Shown here: piece by piece, positions 42,350-51,298 of the stretch | Layout of the letters: every line of letters begins with the position of its first letter | Position numbering within the stretch: position 1 is the stretch's first letter | Assembly (NCBI GenBank): GCA_964408805.1 | Contig: CAYPAV010000004.1 | Coordinates: 62,001-126,000 of the forward strand | DNA: 64,000 nucleotides | From: CAYPAV01 sp964408805 | GTDB taxonomy: Bacteria > Pseudomonadota > Alphaproteobacteria > UBA8366 | Direction of reading: 5' to 3' | The notes under the pieces: generated by a model | What the model was told of the DNA's origin: nothing | Seen by the model: the letters and a program-made list of their open reading frames with translations, nothing else | The model's database searches: none | Position numbers and translations under genes: made by a program

Positions 42350-44041
42350 ATGACTATTAAGCTCTCGATGCCAGAAACGGAGACCGACTTGAAACCGCGG
42401 ATCACCGTCGTCGGCGTCGGCGGTGCCGGCGGAAACGCCGTCAACAACATGATCCAGGCCAACCTGGAAGGCGTCGACTTCGTCGTGGCCAATACGGATG
42501 CCCAGGCACTCGGGCAATCCCAGGCCGAACGAAAACTCCAATTGGGCATCTCGATCACCCAGGGCTTGGGTGCCGGCTCGCGGCCGGAGATCGGCCGTGC
42601 GGCGGCGGAAGAGGCGTTGGACGAGATTCTCGACCACCTGGCCGGCAGCCACATGGTGTTCGTCACCGCCGGCATGGGTGGCGGTACCGGCACGGGTGCC
42701 GCGCCCGTGATCGCGCGCGCGGTACGCGAGCATGGCATCCTGACCGTCGGCGTCGTCACCAAGCCCTTCCACTTCGAGGGCAATCAGCGGATGAAGACCG
42801 CCGAGTCGGGAATCGAGGAACTGCAGCAGTTCGTCGACACGTTGATCATAATCCCGAACCAAAACCTGTTCCGCATCGCCAACGAGAAGACGACCTTCGC
42901 GGAGGCCTTCACGATGGCGGACAACGTTCTCTATTCGGGCGTGCGCGGGGTCACCGATCTGATGGTCATGCCAGGCCTGATCAATCTCGACTTCGCCGAC
43001 GTGCGGACCGTGATGAGCGAGATGGGCAAGGCGATGATGGGAACCGGCGAGGGTGACGGCGAGGGCCGCGCCATCACGGCGGCCGAAGCGGCGATCTCAA
43101 ACCCGCTGCTCGACGACATCACCATGAAGGGTGCCCGGGGTGTTCTGATCAACATCACCGGCGGTCCCGACATGACCTTGTTCGAGGTCGACGAGGCGGC
43201 CAATCGCATTCGCGAGGAAGTCGACAACGAAGCTAATATCGTCTTTGGCTCGACTTTCGATGATTCGATGGAAGGCTTGGTCCGCGTCTCCGTTGTCGCG
43301 ACCGGGATCGAAGCCGAAAGCGTGACTTCGCCCCGTCCGCTACCGTCCGGACTCTCGACCTTGAAGCCGCGCGTCGCGGCCCCGGAGAAGTCGGAAACCG
43401 CGGCACCGGCGACCCCGGTTGCGCCACCCGCTGCGGCGGCCGAGCAACCGCCGGCGGTTGCAACGACGCCGGAGCCGGAAGAAACACCGGCCGCCACCGA
43501 TGGTGAAGCGGATGAAGAAGAGGACATGGAACCGCTTCTTCTCGACGAGCTGAGCGAGCCGAGCGAGCCCGTCGAGGCCGCACCCGCGCCCGCACCCGCG
43601 CCGAAAAAGCCGGCGGCGACCCGGACCGTTCGCAAGGTCGCCCGGGTGACGGTCACAAAGCCACAGGTGGAGCCGAAACTGGTCGAACCGGCGCCGGCCG
43701 AGCCCGCGAAACCGCGTCGCGAGCCCTTCATCCCGCCGAAACCGGTCATGCCGGAGGAAACCTCGGAGGACAAGCAGCCGGAGCCCTTTGCGGCGGCGGC
43801 GATGGAGAACGCGCGAAGTGAACCGCAAAAGGCGCGTCGGCCGAGTCTTTTTGAACGCATGACCGGTGCCGGACGCACTGGTGCGCAAACAGCACAGGCG
43901 TCTCCGGTGGTGGCCCAACCAGCTCCGGTCCAAACCGCCGAGCCGGCGCCGGAGCCGGAACAGCCGGGTCGACTGGAGTTGCCGCAATCGGAGGAGGAAA
44001 TGCTTGATATTCCAGCATTTCTTCGCCGTCAGGCGAATTAG
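42350..44041 (+). CDS. ftsZ: Cell division GTPase FtsZ
   Basis: A tubulin homologue of 563 residues that forms the Z-ring. The GTP site VGVGGAGGNAVNNM and GGGTGTGAAP (from 110) and the T7-loop region (NLDFADVRTVM) are intact. After the globular core (to about 325) comes a roughly 200-residue Pro/Ala/Glu-rich intrinsically disordered linker, and the end is the conserved peptide LDIPAFLRRQAN that binds FtsA. The long linker is characteristic of alphaproteobacteria. GGAGG lies upstream of the ATG. Last gene of the division block. Confidence 0.96.
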   Translation: MTIKLSMPETETDLKPRITVVGVGGAGGNAVNNMIQANLEGVDFVVANTDAQALGQSQAERKLQLGISITQGLGAGSRPEIGRAAAEEALDEILDHLAGSHMVFVTAGMGGGTGTGAAPVIARAVREHGILTVGVVTKPFHFEGNQRMKTAESGIEELQQFVDTLIIIPNQNLFRIANEKTTFAEAFTMADNVLYSGVRGVTDLMVMPGLINLDFADVRTVMSEMGKAMMGTGEGDGEGRAITAAEAAISNPLLDDITMKGARGVLINITGGPDMTLFEVDEAANRIREEVDNEANIVFGSTFDDSMEGLVRVSVVATGIEAESVTSPRPLPSGLSTLKPRVAAPEKSETAAPATPVAPPAAAAEQPPAVATTPEPEETPAATDGEADEEEDMEPLLLDELSEPSEPVEAAPAPAPAPKKPAATRTVRKVARVTVTKPQVEPKLVEPAPAEPAKPRREPFIPPKPVMPEETSEDKQPEPFAAAAMENARSEPQKARRPSLFERMTGAGRTGAQTAQASPVVAQPAPVQTAEPAPEPEQPGRLELPQSEEEMLDIPAFLRRQAN

Positions 44042-44090
44042 GCGAAGAGCCTAGGACGGACTCTTCGTTCGACGGCAATGCTAGGTGTTG

Positions 44091-44117
44091 CGCGGCCGCC
44101 CGGTCTGGGCGGCCGCG
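44091..44117 (+). terminator. Strong hairpin after ftsZ, possible terminator
   Basis: An eleven-base-pair G-C stem pairs 44091-44101 with 44107-44117 around a five-base loop, 50 bases after the ftsZ stop. It lacks a T-run, so it may be a Rho-assisted or mRNA-stabilising structure. Confidence 0.4.
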
Positions 44118-44255
44118 TAACAATCCGAAACAAAGAGTGATTTGTGACGGGGTGGGGTGGTTGCTAAACCATTATGGACGGTGGGCCGACCGAAATCGGC
44201 AAGGCTCGCGAAACGATTATAAAGGCGCCGCGAAGGCGCTGGGTGGAGGTTAAGC

Positions 44256-45221
44256 GTGGAGGATCTTCTCAGTCAAACGGTGCGGCGCGCGATTTCGGGC
44301 AGCGTCGTTCGTCAGAAGACCTTGCAAGAGGAAGTGCGCTGCACGGGGGTTTCCCTGCATGGCGGCGCGTCGGTTGCGCTTCGCCTTACACCGGCGGCGG
44401 CGGATAGCGGCATCGTCTTCCGCCGGATTGATGCCGATGACGCCGAGATCGAAGCCCGTTTCGAGAATGTCGTCGATACGCGGCTTTGCACGAAGATCCA
44501 AAATGCGGACGGTGTCTCCGTCGCGACCATCGAGCATCTGATGGCGGCGCTTGCGGCTTGCGAGGTCGATAACGTCGTAGTCGAGCTGGATGGCGACGAG
44601 GTGCCGGTGATGGACGGTAGCGCCGAACCCTTCGTCCGCTTGATCGAGAGCGTGGGTGTGGCCGAACAGGAAGCGCCGCGCCGCGCCATTCGCGTGTTGC
44701 GCCCGATAACGGTACGCGACGGCGCCAAGTTCCTATCCATCGAGCCGGCCGAGGTTGCGGTCATGGGGCTTGAGATCGAATTCGATGCGGCCCGAATCGG
44801 TTGCCAGTCCAAAACGGTGGAGCTGTCGGGCCCTGCGATTCGCGGCGAGCTGGCCGCGGCGCGGACCTTCGGCTTTCTTCACGAGGTCGAGGCGATGCAC
44901 CAGGCCGGGCTCGCGCGCGGCGGATCGCTTGACAATGCCGTCGTTATCGACGGGAACGACGTCATGAACGAGGACGGATTGCGCTTCGAGGACGAGTTCG
45001 TGCGCCACAAGCTGCTCGATTGCGTCGGAGATTTATATCTCGCGGGCGGTCCCATCATTGGCGCCATCTCGGGAAGCCGGGTCGGGCATGCGTTGAACAA
45101 TGCGTTGCTCGAAGCCCTCTTCGCGGATGAGACGGCATGGACCTGGGCGACGATCGAGGATGCCGCCGTGCCGACGATTGCGCCGGCCTGGGAAGGCGAT
45201 GCCGCCGCGGCGACAGCCTGA
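44256..45221 (+). CDS. lpxC: UDP-3-O-acyl-N-acetylglucosamine deacetylase
   Basis: The enzyme (321 residues) does the committed step of lipid A synthesis. Zinc ligands are His94 in TIEHLMAALA and His251 and Asp255 in VRHKLLDCVGD; His278 in VGHALNNALL is the catalytic base. The N-terminal SLHGG and ARTFGFLHEVE segments also fit. The start is GTG with GGAGG upstream. About twenty residues precede the usual TLQEEVRCTG beginning. Its presence shows a Gram-negative outer membrane with lipid A. Confidence 0.95.
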   Translation: MEDLLSQTVRRAISGSVVRQKTLQEEVRCTGVSLHGGASVALRLTPAAADSGIVFRRIDADDAEIEARFENVVDTRLCTKIQNADGVSVATIEHLMAALAACEVDNVVVELDGDEVPVMDGSAEPFVRLIESVGVAEQEAPRRAIRVLRPITVRDGAKFLSIEPAEVAVMGLEIEFDAARIGCQSKTVELSGPAIRGELAAARTFGFLHEVEAMHQAGLARGGSLDNAVVIDGNDVMNEDGLRFEDEFVRHKLLDCVGDLYLAGGPIIGAISGSRVGHALNNALLEALFADETAWTWATIEDAAVPTIAPAWEGDAAAATA

Positions 45222-45358
45222 ACGACGCGGTTCGGCAATTCATCATCGAAAACTGGTGGTTTCCGCCTGCTTGCGGTAGGAAAGGCGGACGTCGAATGGT
45301 ATAAGGTTCCCGGGCGCGGGGCCGTCCGCTGTAGTCATCCCATCGCGATGTTGCGTCG

Positions 45359-46216
45359 ATGAACGAAACCCAACGAAAGAAGTGCGGATATTATGGCGCG
45401 ATCGTCGCGGTCATGCTGGCTTTTGTCGTTGCCGGTTGCGATTCGCTCGAACTTCCGGGCCTCGCTGAGGACGACGAAAGCCATCTCAAAAAGGACACGA
45501 GCGTTGAGGGACTCTACAACAACGCAATGGATAGTCTGGAAGCCGGTTGGTACGACCTGGCGGCCGATCTGTTTGACGAGGTAGAGCGCCAGCACCCCTA
45601 TTCGGCTTGGGCGACGAAGGCCCAGTTGATGGCCGCCTATACCCATTATCAGAACAATACCTACGATGAGGCGGTGATCGCGCTCGACCGCTTTATTGAA
45701 TTGCATCCCGGCCACCGGGACGTGGGTTACGCCTATTATTTGAAGTCGCTTTCCTATTACGAACAAATCTCGGATGTGGGGCGCGACCAAAAGATGACCC
45801 GTCTCGCCCTAGCGTCGCTCCGCGATGTGGTGAAACGCTTCCCCAAAACCGCCTTCTCCCGCGATGCGCGCATCAAACTTGATCTGACCTTCGATCATCT
45901 TGCGGGCAAGGAGATGGAGGTCGGCCGCTACTATATGGGCCGACGCGAATATCTGGCGGCGATCAATCGTTTCAAGGTCGTCCTCGACAAGTATCAAACG
46001 ACCACCCACGTGCCGGAAGCCCTTCATCGCATGACCGAAGCCTATCTGGCACTTGGCGTGACCGACGAGGCACAAATGACGACCGCTGTTCTCGGATACA
46101 ATTATCCGGGCAGTCAATGGTACGAGGACAGTTACGCCCTCCTGCAGCAACGGGCCCTGAAGCCGGCGCGCAAGAAAGGCTCCTGGCTGAGTTGGATGTG
46201 GGATTGGGCGAACTGA
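45359..46216 (+). CDS. bamD: Outer membrane assembly lipoprotein BamD
   Basis: A 285-residue TPR lipoprotein of the BAM complex. The signal peptide ends in the lipobox FVVAGC, with Cys27 as the lipidated residue. The TPR repeats follow with YNNAMDSLEAGWYDLAADLF, ERQHPYSAWATKAQLM, FIELHPGHRDVGYAYYLKSL and a C-terminal tail rich in Trp/Lys. It sits between lpxC and recN, the common alphaproteobacterial place. RecN starts eight bases after its stop. Confidence 0.93.
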   Translation: MNETQRKKCGYYGAIVAVMLAFVVAGCDSLELPGLAEDDESHLKKDTSVEGLYNNAMDSLEAGWYDLAADLFDEVERQHPYSAWATKAQLMAAYTHYQNNTYDEAVIALDRFIELHPGHRDVGYAYYLKSLSYYEQISDVGRDQKMTRLALASLRDVVKRFPKTAFSRDARIKLDLTFDHLAGKEMEVGRYYMGRREYLAAINRFKVVLDKYQTTTHVPEALHRMTEAYLALGVTDEAQMTTAVLGYNYPGSQWYEDSYALLQQRALKPARKKGSWLSWMWDWAN

Positions 46217-46223
46217 ATCGATC

Positions 46224-47894
46224 ATGCTGACGGCGCTCACCGTTCGAAACGTCGTTCTGATCGATCGCCTCGATCTGTCCTTTGGCGAAGGCCTCAGCGT
46301 CCTGAGTGGCGAAACGGGTGCCGGAAAATCGATACTCCTCGACGCCTTTGGCTTGGCGCTCGGCGCGCGCGGGGAGGCCGCCATGGTCGGCGCCGCGGCG
46401 GAACGGGCGAGCGTCTCGGCGAGTTTTGAGATTGACGGCGGTCATCCCGCCCAGACCATTCTGGAAGATCGGGCCTTGGCCGGGGATGATCAGCTGGTTC
46501 TCCGCCGCGTCGTCGGTGGTGATGGCCGCAGCCGCGCTTTCGTCAACGACCAACCGGTAAGCGTCGGCCTGCTCCGCGAATTAGGCGATTCCCTGGTTGA
46601 AATTCATGGCCAGTTCGATGCGCGCGGTCTGATCGAACGCCGGGTTCACCGCGCTGCCCTGGATGCGTTCGGCGGGTTTGGTGGGAAGGTCGACTCCGTC
46701 GGGAAGGCGCACCGCGCTTGGCGTGCCGCGACGGAAGCCCTCGAGGCGGCGCGAGCCGAAGCCGCTTCGGCCAGCGCCGACGAGGCGCTGCTCCGGCACG
46801 ATGTCGAGGAACTGTCGCAGTTGGCACCCGAACCCGGCGAGGAAGCCGCCCTGGCGGAAAGCCGGAGCATCCTTCTGAACGCCGAACAGTTGATCGAGGC
46901 CATGAACGGCGCCGTTACCGAACTCTCCGGCGATTCGGGCGCGGAGCACCGCCTGCGAGTGGCGCATCGCCTGCTCGATACTGTGGCATCCAAGGCGGGA
47001 ACCCGTCTCGACCCCGCCTTGGCGGCACTCGAACGCGCGCGCTTGGAAGCCGAGGATGCGCTGCATGAGTTGCATGCCGCCACCGAGGGGATCGACGCGG
47101 CTGGCGAGCGCCTGCAATCGGTGGAGGATCGACTGTTCGCCCTGCTGGATGCCGCGCGAAAGCATGGGGTCGCGGTCGACGATCTACCGGGCGTCGCCGA
47201 AACATTGGAGCGGCGTCTCGGCCTGATCGACGAGAGCGGGGCCACTCTGGCGGATCTCGAACGCGATGCGGATGCTGCGCGGGAGGCCTATGAGACGACG
47301 GCCCAAAATTTAAGTGCGGCTCGCGCCAAGGCGGCTAAGCGTTTGGATAGGGTCGTGACCAAGGAACTGACGCCGCTCAAACTGGAGAAGGCCCGGTTCG
47401 AAACCGCGATTGAAAGAGTTTCCGAAGCCGATTGGGCCGAGCATGGGATCGACCGCATCGAATTTCGGGTCGCGACCAATCCCGGTTCGGCACCCGGCCC
47501 GCTGGCCAAGATCGCGTCGGGCGGCGAGCTCTCGCGGTTTATGCTGGCGCTCAAGCTGGCGCTGGCCGAAGTGGGTGCCGCGCCGACTTTGGTCTTCGAC
47601 GAGGTCGATGCCGGGGTCGGCGGTGCGACCGCGGATGCGGTCGGCGAGCGTCTGGCGCGGCTCGGCGGACGTTATCAGGTTCTCGTCGTCACCCATTCGC
47701 CCCAGGTCGCGGCGCGGGGCGACGATCACCTGAAGGTCGCCAAGCTGAACGACAAGAAGGCCGCCACGACCATCGTCGACCGCCTGGACGATGCGGGAAG
47801 ACGGGAAGAGGTGGCGCGGATGCTCTCGGGCCGCACCGTGACGGACGAGGCGCGGGGGGCCGCAGATAGACTGATGCGCGGGAGCGCCGAGTGA
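46224..47894 (+). CDS. recN: DNA repair protein RecN
   Basis: An SMC-like ATPase of 556 residues in double-strand-break repair. The N-terminal Walker A is GETGAGKSILLDAF (about 31-44), the central part is coiled coil, and the C-terminal head has the signature ASGGELSRFMLALKLAL and Walker B TLVFDEVDAGVGG. LVVTHSPQVAARGDDHL carries the switch His. Full length. It is coupled to ligA by a four-base overlap. Confidence 0.95.
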   Translation: MLTALTVRNVVLIDRLDLSFGEGLSVLSGETGAGKSILLDAFGLALGARGEAAMVGAAAERASVSASFEIDGGHPAQTILEDRALAGDDQLVLRRVVGGDGRSRAFVNDQPVSVGLLRELGDSLVEIHGQFDARGLIERRVHRAALDAFGGFGGKVDSVGKAHRAWRAATEALEAARAEAASASADEALLRHDVEELSQLAPEPGEEAALAESRSILLNAEQLIEAMNGAVTELSGDSGAEHRLRVAHRLLDTVASKAGTRLDPALAALERARLEAEDALHELHAATEGIDAAGERLQSVEDRLFALLDAARKHGVAVDDLPGVAETLERRLGLIDESGATLADLERDADAAREAYETTAQNLSAARAKAAKRLDRVVTKELTPLKLEKARFETAIERVSEADWAEHGIDRIEFRVATNPGSAPGPLAKIASGGELSRFMLALKLALAEVGAAPTLVFDEVDAGVGGATADAVGERLARLGGRYQVLVVTHSPQVAARGDDHLKVAKLNDKKAATTIVDRLDDAGRREEVARMLSGRTVTDEARGAADRLMRGSAE

Positions 47895-50008
47895 GCGAGG
47901 CTCCGAAACCCGTCGATGCGCTGAGCGAGGCCGAGGCGCGGCGGGAGCTGGCCCGCCTCGCCTTCGAGATCGCCCATCACGATGCTCTCTACCACCAGGA
48001 AGACGCGCCGGAGATCTCCGATGCGGCTTATGACGACCTCCGCCGGCGAAACGAGGCCATCGAGGAACGGTTTCCACATCTTCAACGGCGCGACAGTCCG
48101 AGTCGCCGCGTCGGCGCAGCGGCTACGGGCGGTTTCGCCAAGGTGGCGCATGCCCGGCCGATGCTGTCGCTCGCGAACGCCTTCGACGCCGAGGACGTGC
48201 GGGATTTCGTCCAACGGGCGCGCCGCTTCCTTGGTCTTGATGAAGCCGAGGTGGTGGCGCTGATGGTCGAGCCCAAGATCGACGGGCTTTCCGCTTCGCT
48301 TCGCTACGAAGGGGGCCGGTTCGTTCTGGGTGCGACGCGCGGCGACGGCAGCGAGGGGGAAAACATCACCGCCAACCTGCGAACGGTCGGCGACATTCCG
48401 GCCGAATTGTCCGATGCGCCCGAGATCTTGGAAGTGCGGGGCGAGGTCTATATGAGCCGCGCCGATTTCCTGGCCCTCAACGAACGCCAAGAAGCGGCGG
48501 AAGCCAAGATCTTCGCCAATCCGCGGAATGCCGCGGCCGGAAGCCTTCGCCAGTTGGATTCGTCCATTACCGCCGAGCGCCCGCTGCACTTCTTCGCCTA
48601 TGGCTGGGGCGAGGTTAGTAGCGAGGTTGCCGGGACCCAGGCGGAATTTCTCTCGACCCTCGCGGCCTGGGGATTTTCCACCAACCCGCATGCCCGTCTC
48701 TGCGGCGACGTCGATGAGGTGCTCGCCGCCTATGACGATATCCAGGCGCGGCGGGCCGACCTGCCGTACGACATCGACGGCATGGTGTACAAGATCGACC
48801 GGCTCGACTGGCAGGTGCGTCTCGGCATGGTGAGCCGGGCGCCGCGCTGGGCGATCGCGCATAAATTCCCCGCCGAACAGGCCGAGACGGTGCTGAACGA
48901 AATCCGCATCCAGGTCGGCCGGACCGGCGCCCTGACGCCTGTGGCCGAATTGGCGCCGGTGACCGTCGGCGGGGTCGTCGTCAGTCGCGCGACACTTCAC
49001 AACGAGGACGAGATCGCCCGGCTCGATGTCCGCGCCGGCGATCGCGTGGTCATTCAGCGCGCCGGCGACGTGATCCCCCAGGTGGTCCGCGTTCTGGTCG
49101 AAAATCGGCCGGCGGCGGCGGTGCCCTACGTCTATCCCGAAACCTGCCCCGTCTGCGGCAGCCGTGCCGTCCGCGAGGAAGGCGAAGTGGTCCGGCGGTG
49201 TACTGGCGGGCTCGTCTGCGATGCCCAGGCGGTCGAGCGGTTGAAGCATTTCGTCGGCCGGAACGCCTTCGACATCGAAGGGTTGGGGGCCAAACATATC
49301 GTCGCTTTCCGCGAGGACGGCTTGATTCATACTCCCGGCGATATCTTTCGCCTCCGTGATCACGGGCAAGCGATCGAGGCGCGCGAGGGTTGGGGCGATC
49401 AATCGGTCGCCAATCTCATGGCCGCGATCGAGGATCGACGGCGGATTGGGCTCGACCGGCTCATTTACGCGCTCGGCATCCGCCAGATCGGCCAGGCTAC
49501 GGCCCGGCTTCTGGCCCGCCATTACGGTACGCTCGCCGATTGGCGGGCCGCAATGCAGGCGGCGGCGATCGAGCGCACCTTGAATCGCGGCGAAATGAAG
49601 AAACCCGAACTGGTCGGAGAGTCCTATGCCGAGTTGTGCAATATCGATCAGATCGGCATCGCGGTCGCCGACGATCTGGTGGATTTTTTCGACGAATCCC
49701 ACAATCGCGACGCGGTTGCCGATTTGGCCTCGGAACTCGAGGTCGAGCGTTTCGAGATCGCCGAGGCGGCCGACTCGCCGGTGGCCGGCAAGACCGTCGT
49801 CTTCACCGGCACCCTGACCGCCATGACCCGAAGCGAGGCCAAGGCGCGTGCCGAGGCTATGGGTGCCAAGGTGGCGGGCACGGTCTCGAAGAAGACCGAC
49901 TACGTGGTCGCGGGGCCGGGGGCGGGTTCGAAGGCGAAGAAAGCGGAATCTCTCGACGTGCCGATCCTGAGCGAGGATGATTGGTTGGCGCTAATCGGTG
50001 CCGAGTAG
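47891..50008 (+). CDS. ligA: NAD-dependent DNA ligase
   Basis: All domains of bacterial LigA in 705 residues: Ia (YHQEDAPEISDAAYD), the adenylation domain with the AMP-lysine Lys129 in EPKIDGLS, the OB fold, the Cys4 zinc finger (CPVCG at about 417 and the RCTGGLVC pair), helix-hairpin-helix repeats and a C-terminal BRCT domain (KTVVFTGTLTAMTR). It seals nicks in replication and repair. The GTG start overlaps the recN stop. Confidence 0.96.
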   Translation: MSEAPKPVDALSEAEARRELARLAFEIAHHDALYHQEDAPEISDAAYDDLRRRNEAIEERFPHLQRRDSPSRRVGAAATGGFAKVAHARPMLSLANAFDAEDVRDFVQRARRFLGLDEAEVVALMVEPKIDGLSASLRYEGGRFVLGATRGDGSEGENITANLRTVGDIPAELSDAPEILEVRGEVYMSRADFLALNERQEAAEAKIFANPRNAAAGSLRQLDSSITAERPLHFFAYGWGEVSSEVAGTQAEFLSTLAAWGFSTNPHARLCGDVDEVLAAYDDIQARRADLPYDIDGMVYKIDRLDWQVRLGMVSRAPRWAIAHKFPAEQAETVLNEIRIQVGRTGALTPVAELAPVTVGGVVVSRATLHNEDEIARLDVRAGDRVVIQRAGDVIPQVVRVLVENRPAAAVPYVYPETCPVCGSRAVREEGEVVRRCTGGLVCDAQAVERLKHFVGRNAFDIEGLGAKHIVAFREDGLIHTPGDIFRLRDHGQAIEAREGWGDQSVANLMAAIEDRRRIGLDRLIYALGIRQIGQATARLLARHYGTLADWRAAMQAAAIERTLNRGEMKKPELVGESYAELCNIDQIGIAVADDLVDFFDESHNRDAVADLASELEVERFEIAEAADSPVAGKTVVFTGTLTAMTRSEAKARAEAMGAKVAGTVSKKTDYVVAGPGAGSKAKKAESLDVPILSEDDWLALIGAE

Positions 50009-50035
50009 TGGCTGGGGACGGATGGAGGAGGCAAG

Positions 50036-51298
50036 GTGAAGGTGGTTCGGGGGAGTAAGGTTGGAACCCTGTTGGCGGTCTTGCTCCTCGGTGGGGCGGG
50101 GGCGGCGTCGGCCGACACCAAGATTTTCAAATATGATTCCAAAGGCCGGGTGATCTCCGTCGAGAAGGGCAAGAAACCACCATCGACGCCGCCTTCCCGC
50201 GGTGGTGCCGGCGACGAGGATAGCTTGGAGCGGGATTTCGTGCCGGGGGAGCTGGTCGTCGTGGTGCGCTCCGGTCGTGTCGGCAAGAAGGCGGCGGCGC
50301 TCGGTTTCGTACTGCTAGACCGGACTCGGCTCGGGACACTCGATTTCAGCGTTATCCGCCTCAAAGCGCCGGCCGGAATGACCACGGAGAAGGCGCTCGA
50401 GGTTCTGCGCTCACGGTTTCCCAGCGCGATTCTCGACAAGAACCATCGCTTTCGTCCGTCGGGCGCCAAAGCGAAGCCGCGCATGGATTACGCGATCGCG
50501 CTTACGGGCTGGGGCAAGGTGCCGGCGAGTTGCGGGCGCGACCTGCGGCTCGGCATGATCGACGGGCTGCCGAACGTCAAACATCCTCAGCTGGCGGGCC
50601 AGCGCCTCACGACCCGCGCCTTCGTCAAGAAAAACCAGACGGCCGCCGTGCTCGGCCATTCGACCAGCATCGCCGGTCTGTTGATAGGCAAGCCCTACAA
50701 GACCCATCCGGGCGGTCTGCTGCCGGGGGCCGCTCTTTACGTGGGCGGCATATTCCGGCGCCTGCCGAACGGCAAGGTGCGCGGGAATCTCATCGGCTTC
50801 CTGAAAGCGCTGGATTGGCTCGCCAAGAAGCGGGTCGCGGTCGTCAATGTCAGTCTCGTCGCCGCCGACAACAAGGTAATGCAGCGGATCCTCCGGCGTT
50901 CGGTGAAGAACGGGCAGGTCATGGTCGCCTCCGTCAGCAACCGCGGTGCGAAGGCCAAAACGCCTTATCCGGCGGGCTATCGGGAGGTCCTCTTGGTCAC
51001 CGCGATCGACCATCAACGGAAGGTCTTCCGCAAGGCGAGCCACGGCGATTATGTCGACTTCGCGGCCCCGGGCGTGGGGCTCGTCCTGGCGGCCGGGAAG
51101 GGCTTCAAGCGACGGAGCGGTACGTCCTACGCGGCCCCTTTTCTCACCAGCGTCGCCGCGATCCTGATCCAAGGCGGCAATCCGCCCGACCCCGATCTTA
51201 TGCGGGGCAAGCTGCGGCGCTACGTTGTCGACCTCGGCAAGCCGGGTCACGACGATGTTTATGGCCACGGCCTCGTCCGCGCGCGTCCGCCCTGCTGA
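50036..51298 (+). CDS. Secreted S8 (subtilisin-like) serine peptidase
   Basis: The 420-residue precursor starts with a signal peptide (LLAVLLLGGAGAASA, cut near residue 26). A basic, variable pro-region follows (to about 150, with FVPGELVVVV as an inhibitor-like strand). The catalytic domain carries Asp176 in LGMIDGLPN, His208 in LGHSTSIAGLL and Ser364 in SGTSYAAPF, with the oxyanion Asn302 in SVSNRGA. The triad is complete, so an active periplasmic or secreted protease is expected. The substrate is unknown. A GTG start has GGAGGAGG upstream, 27 bp after ligA. Its stop abuts the convergent aminopeptidase gene with no gap. Confidence 0.85.
   Translation: MKVVRGSKVGTLLAVLLLGGAGAASADTKIFKYDSKGRVISVEKGKKPPSTPPSRGGAGDEDSLERDFVPGELVVVVRSGRVGKKAAALGFVLLDRTRLGTLDFSVIRLKAPAGMTTEKALEVLRSRFPSAILDKNHRFRPSGAKAKPRMDYAIALTGWGKVPASCGRDLRLGMIDGLPNVKHPQLAGQRLTTRAFVKKNQTAAVLGHSTSIAGLLIGKPYKTHPGGLLPGAALYVGGIFRRLPNGKVRGNLIGFLKALDWLAKKRVAVVNVSLVAADNKVMQRILRRSVKNGQVMVASVSNRGAKAKTPYPAGYREVLLVTAIDHQRKVFRKASHGDYVDFAAPGVGLVLAAGKGFKRRSGTSYAAPFLTSVAAILIQGGNPPDPDLMRGKLRRYVVDLGKPGHDDVYGHGLVRARPPC

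Noticed and set aside
45222..45358. Promoter with TTGCGG and TATAAG ahead of bamD
   Set aside because: The spacing is 23 bases, too long for a sigma-70 promoter.
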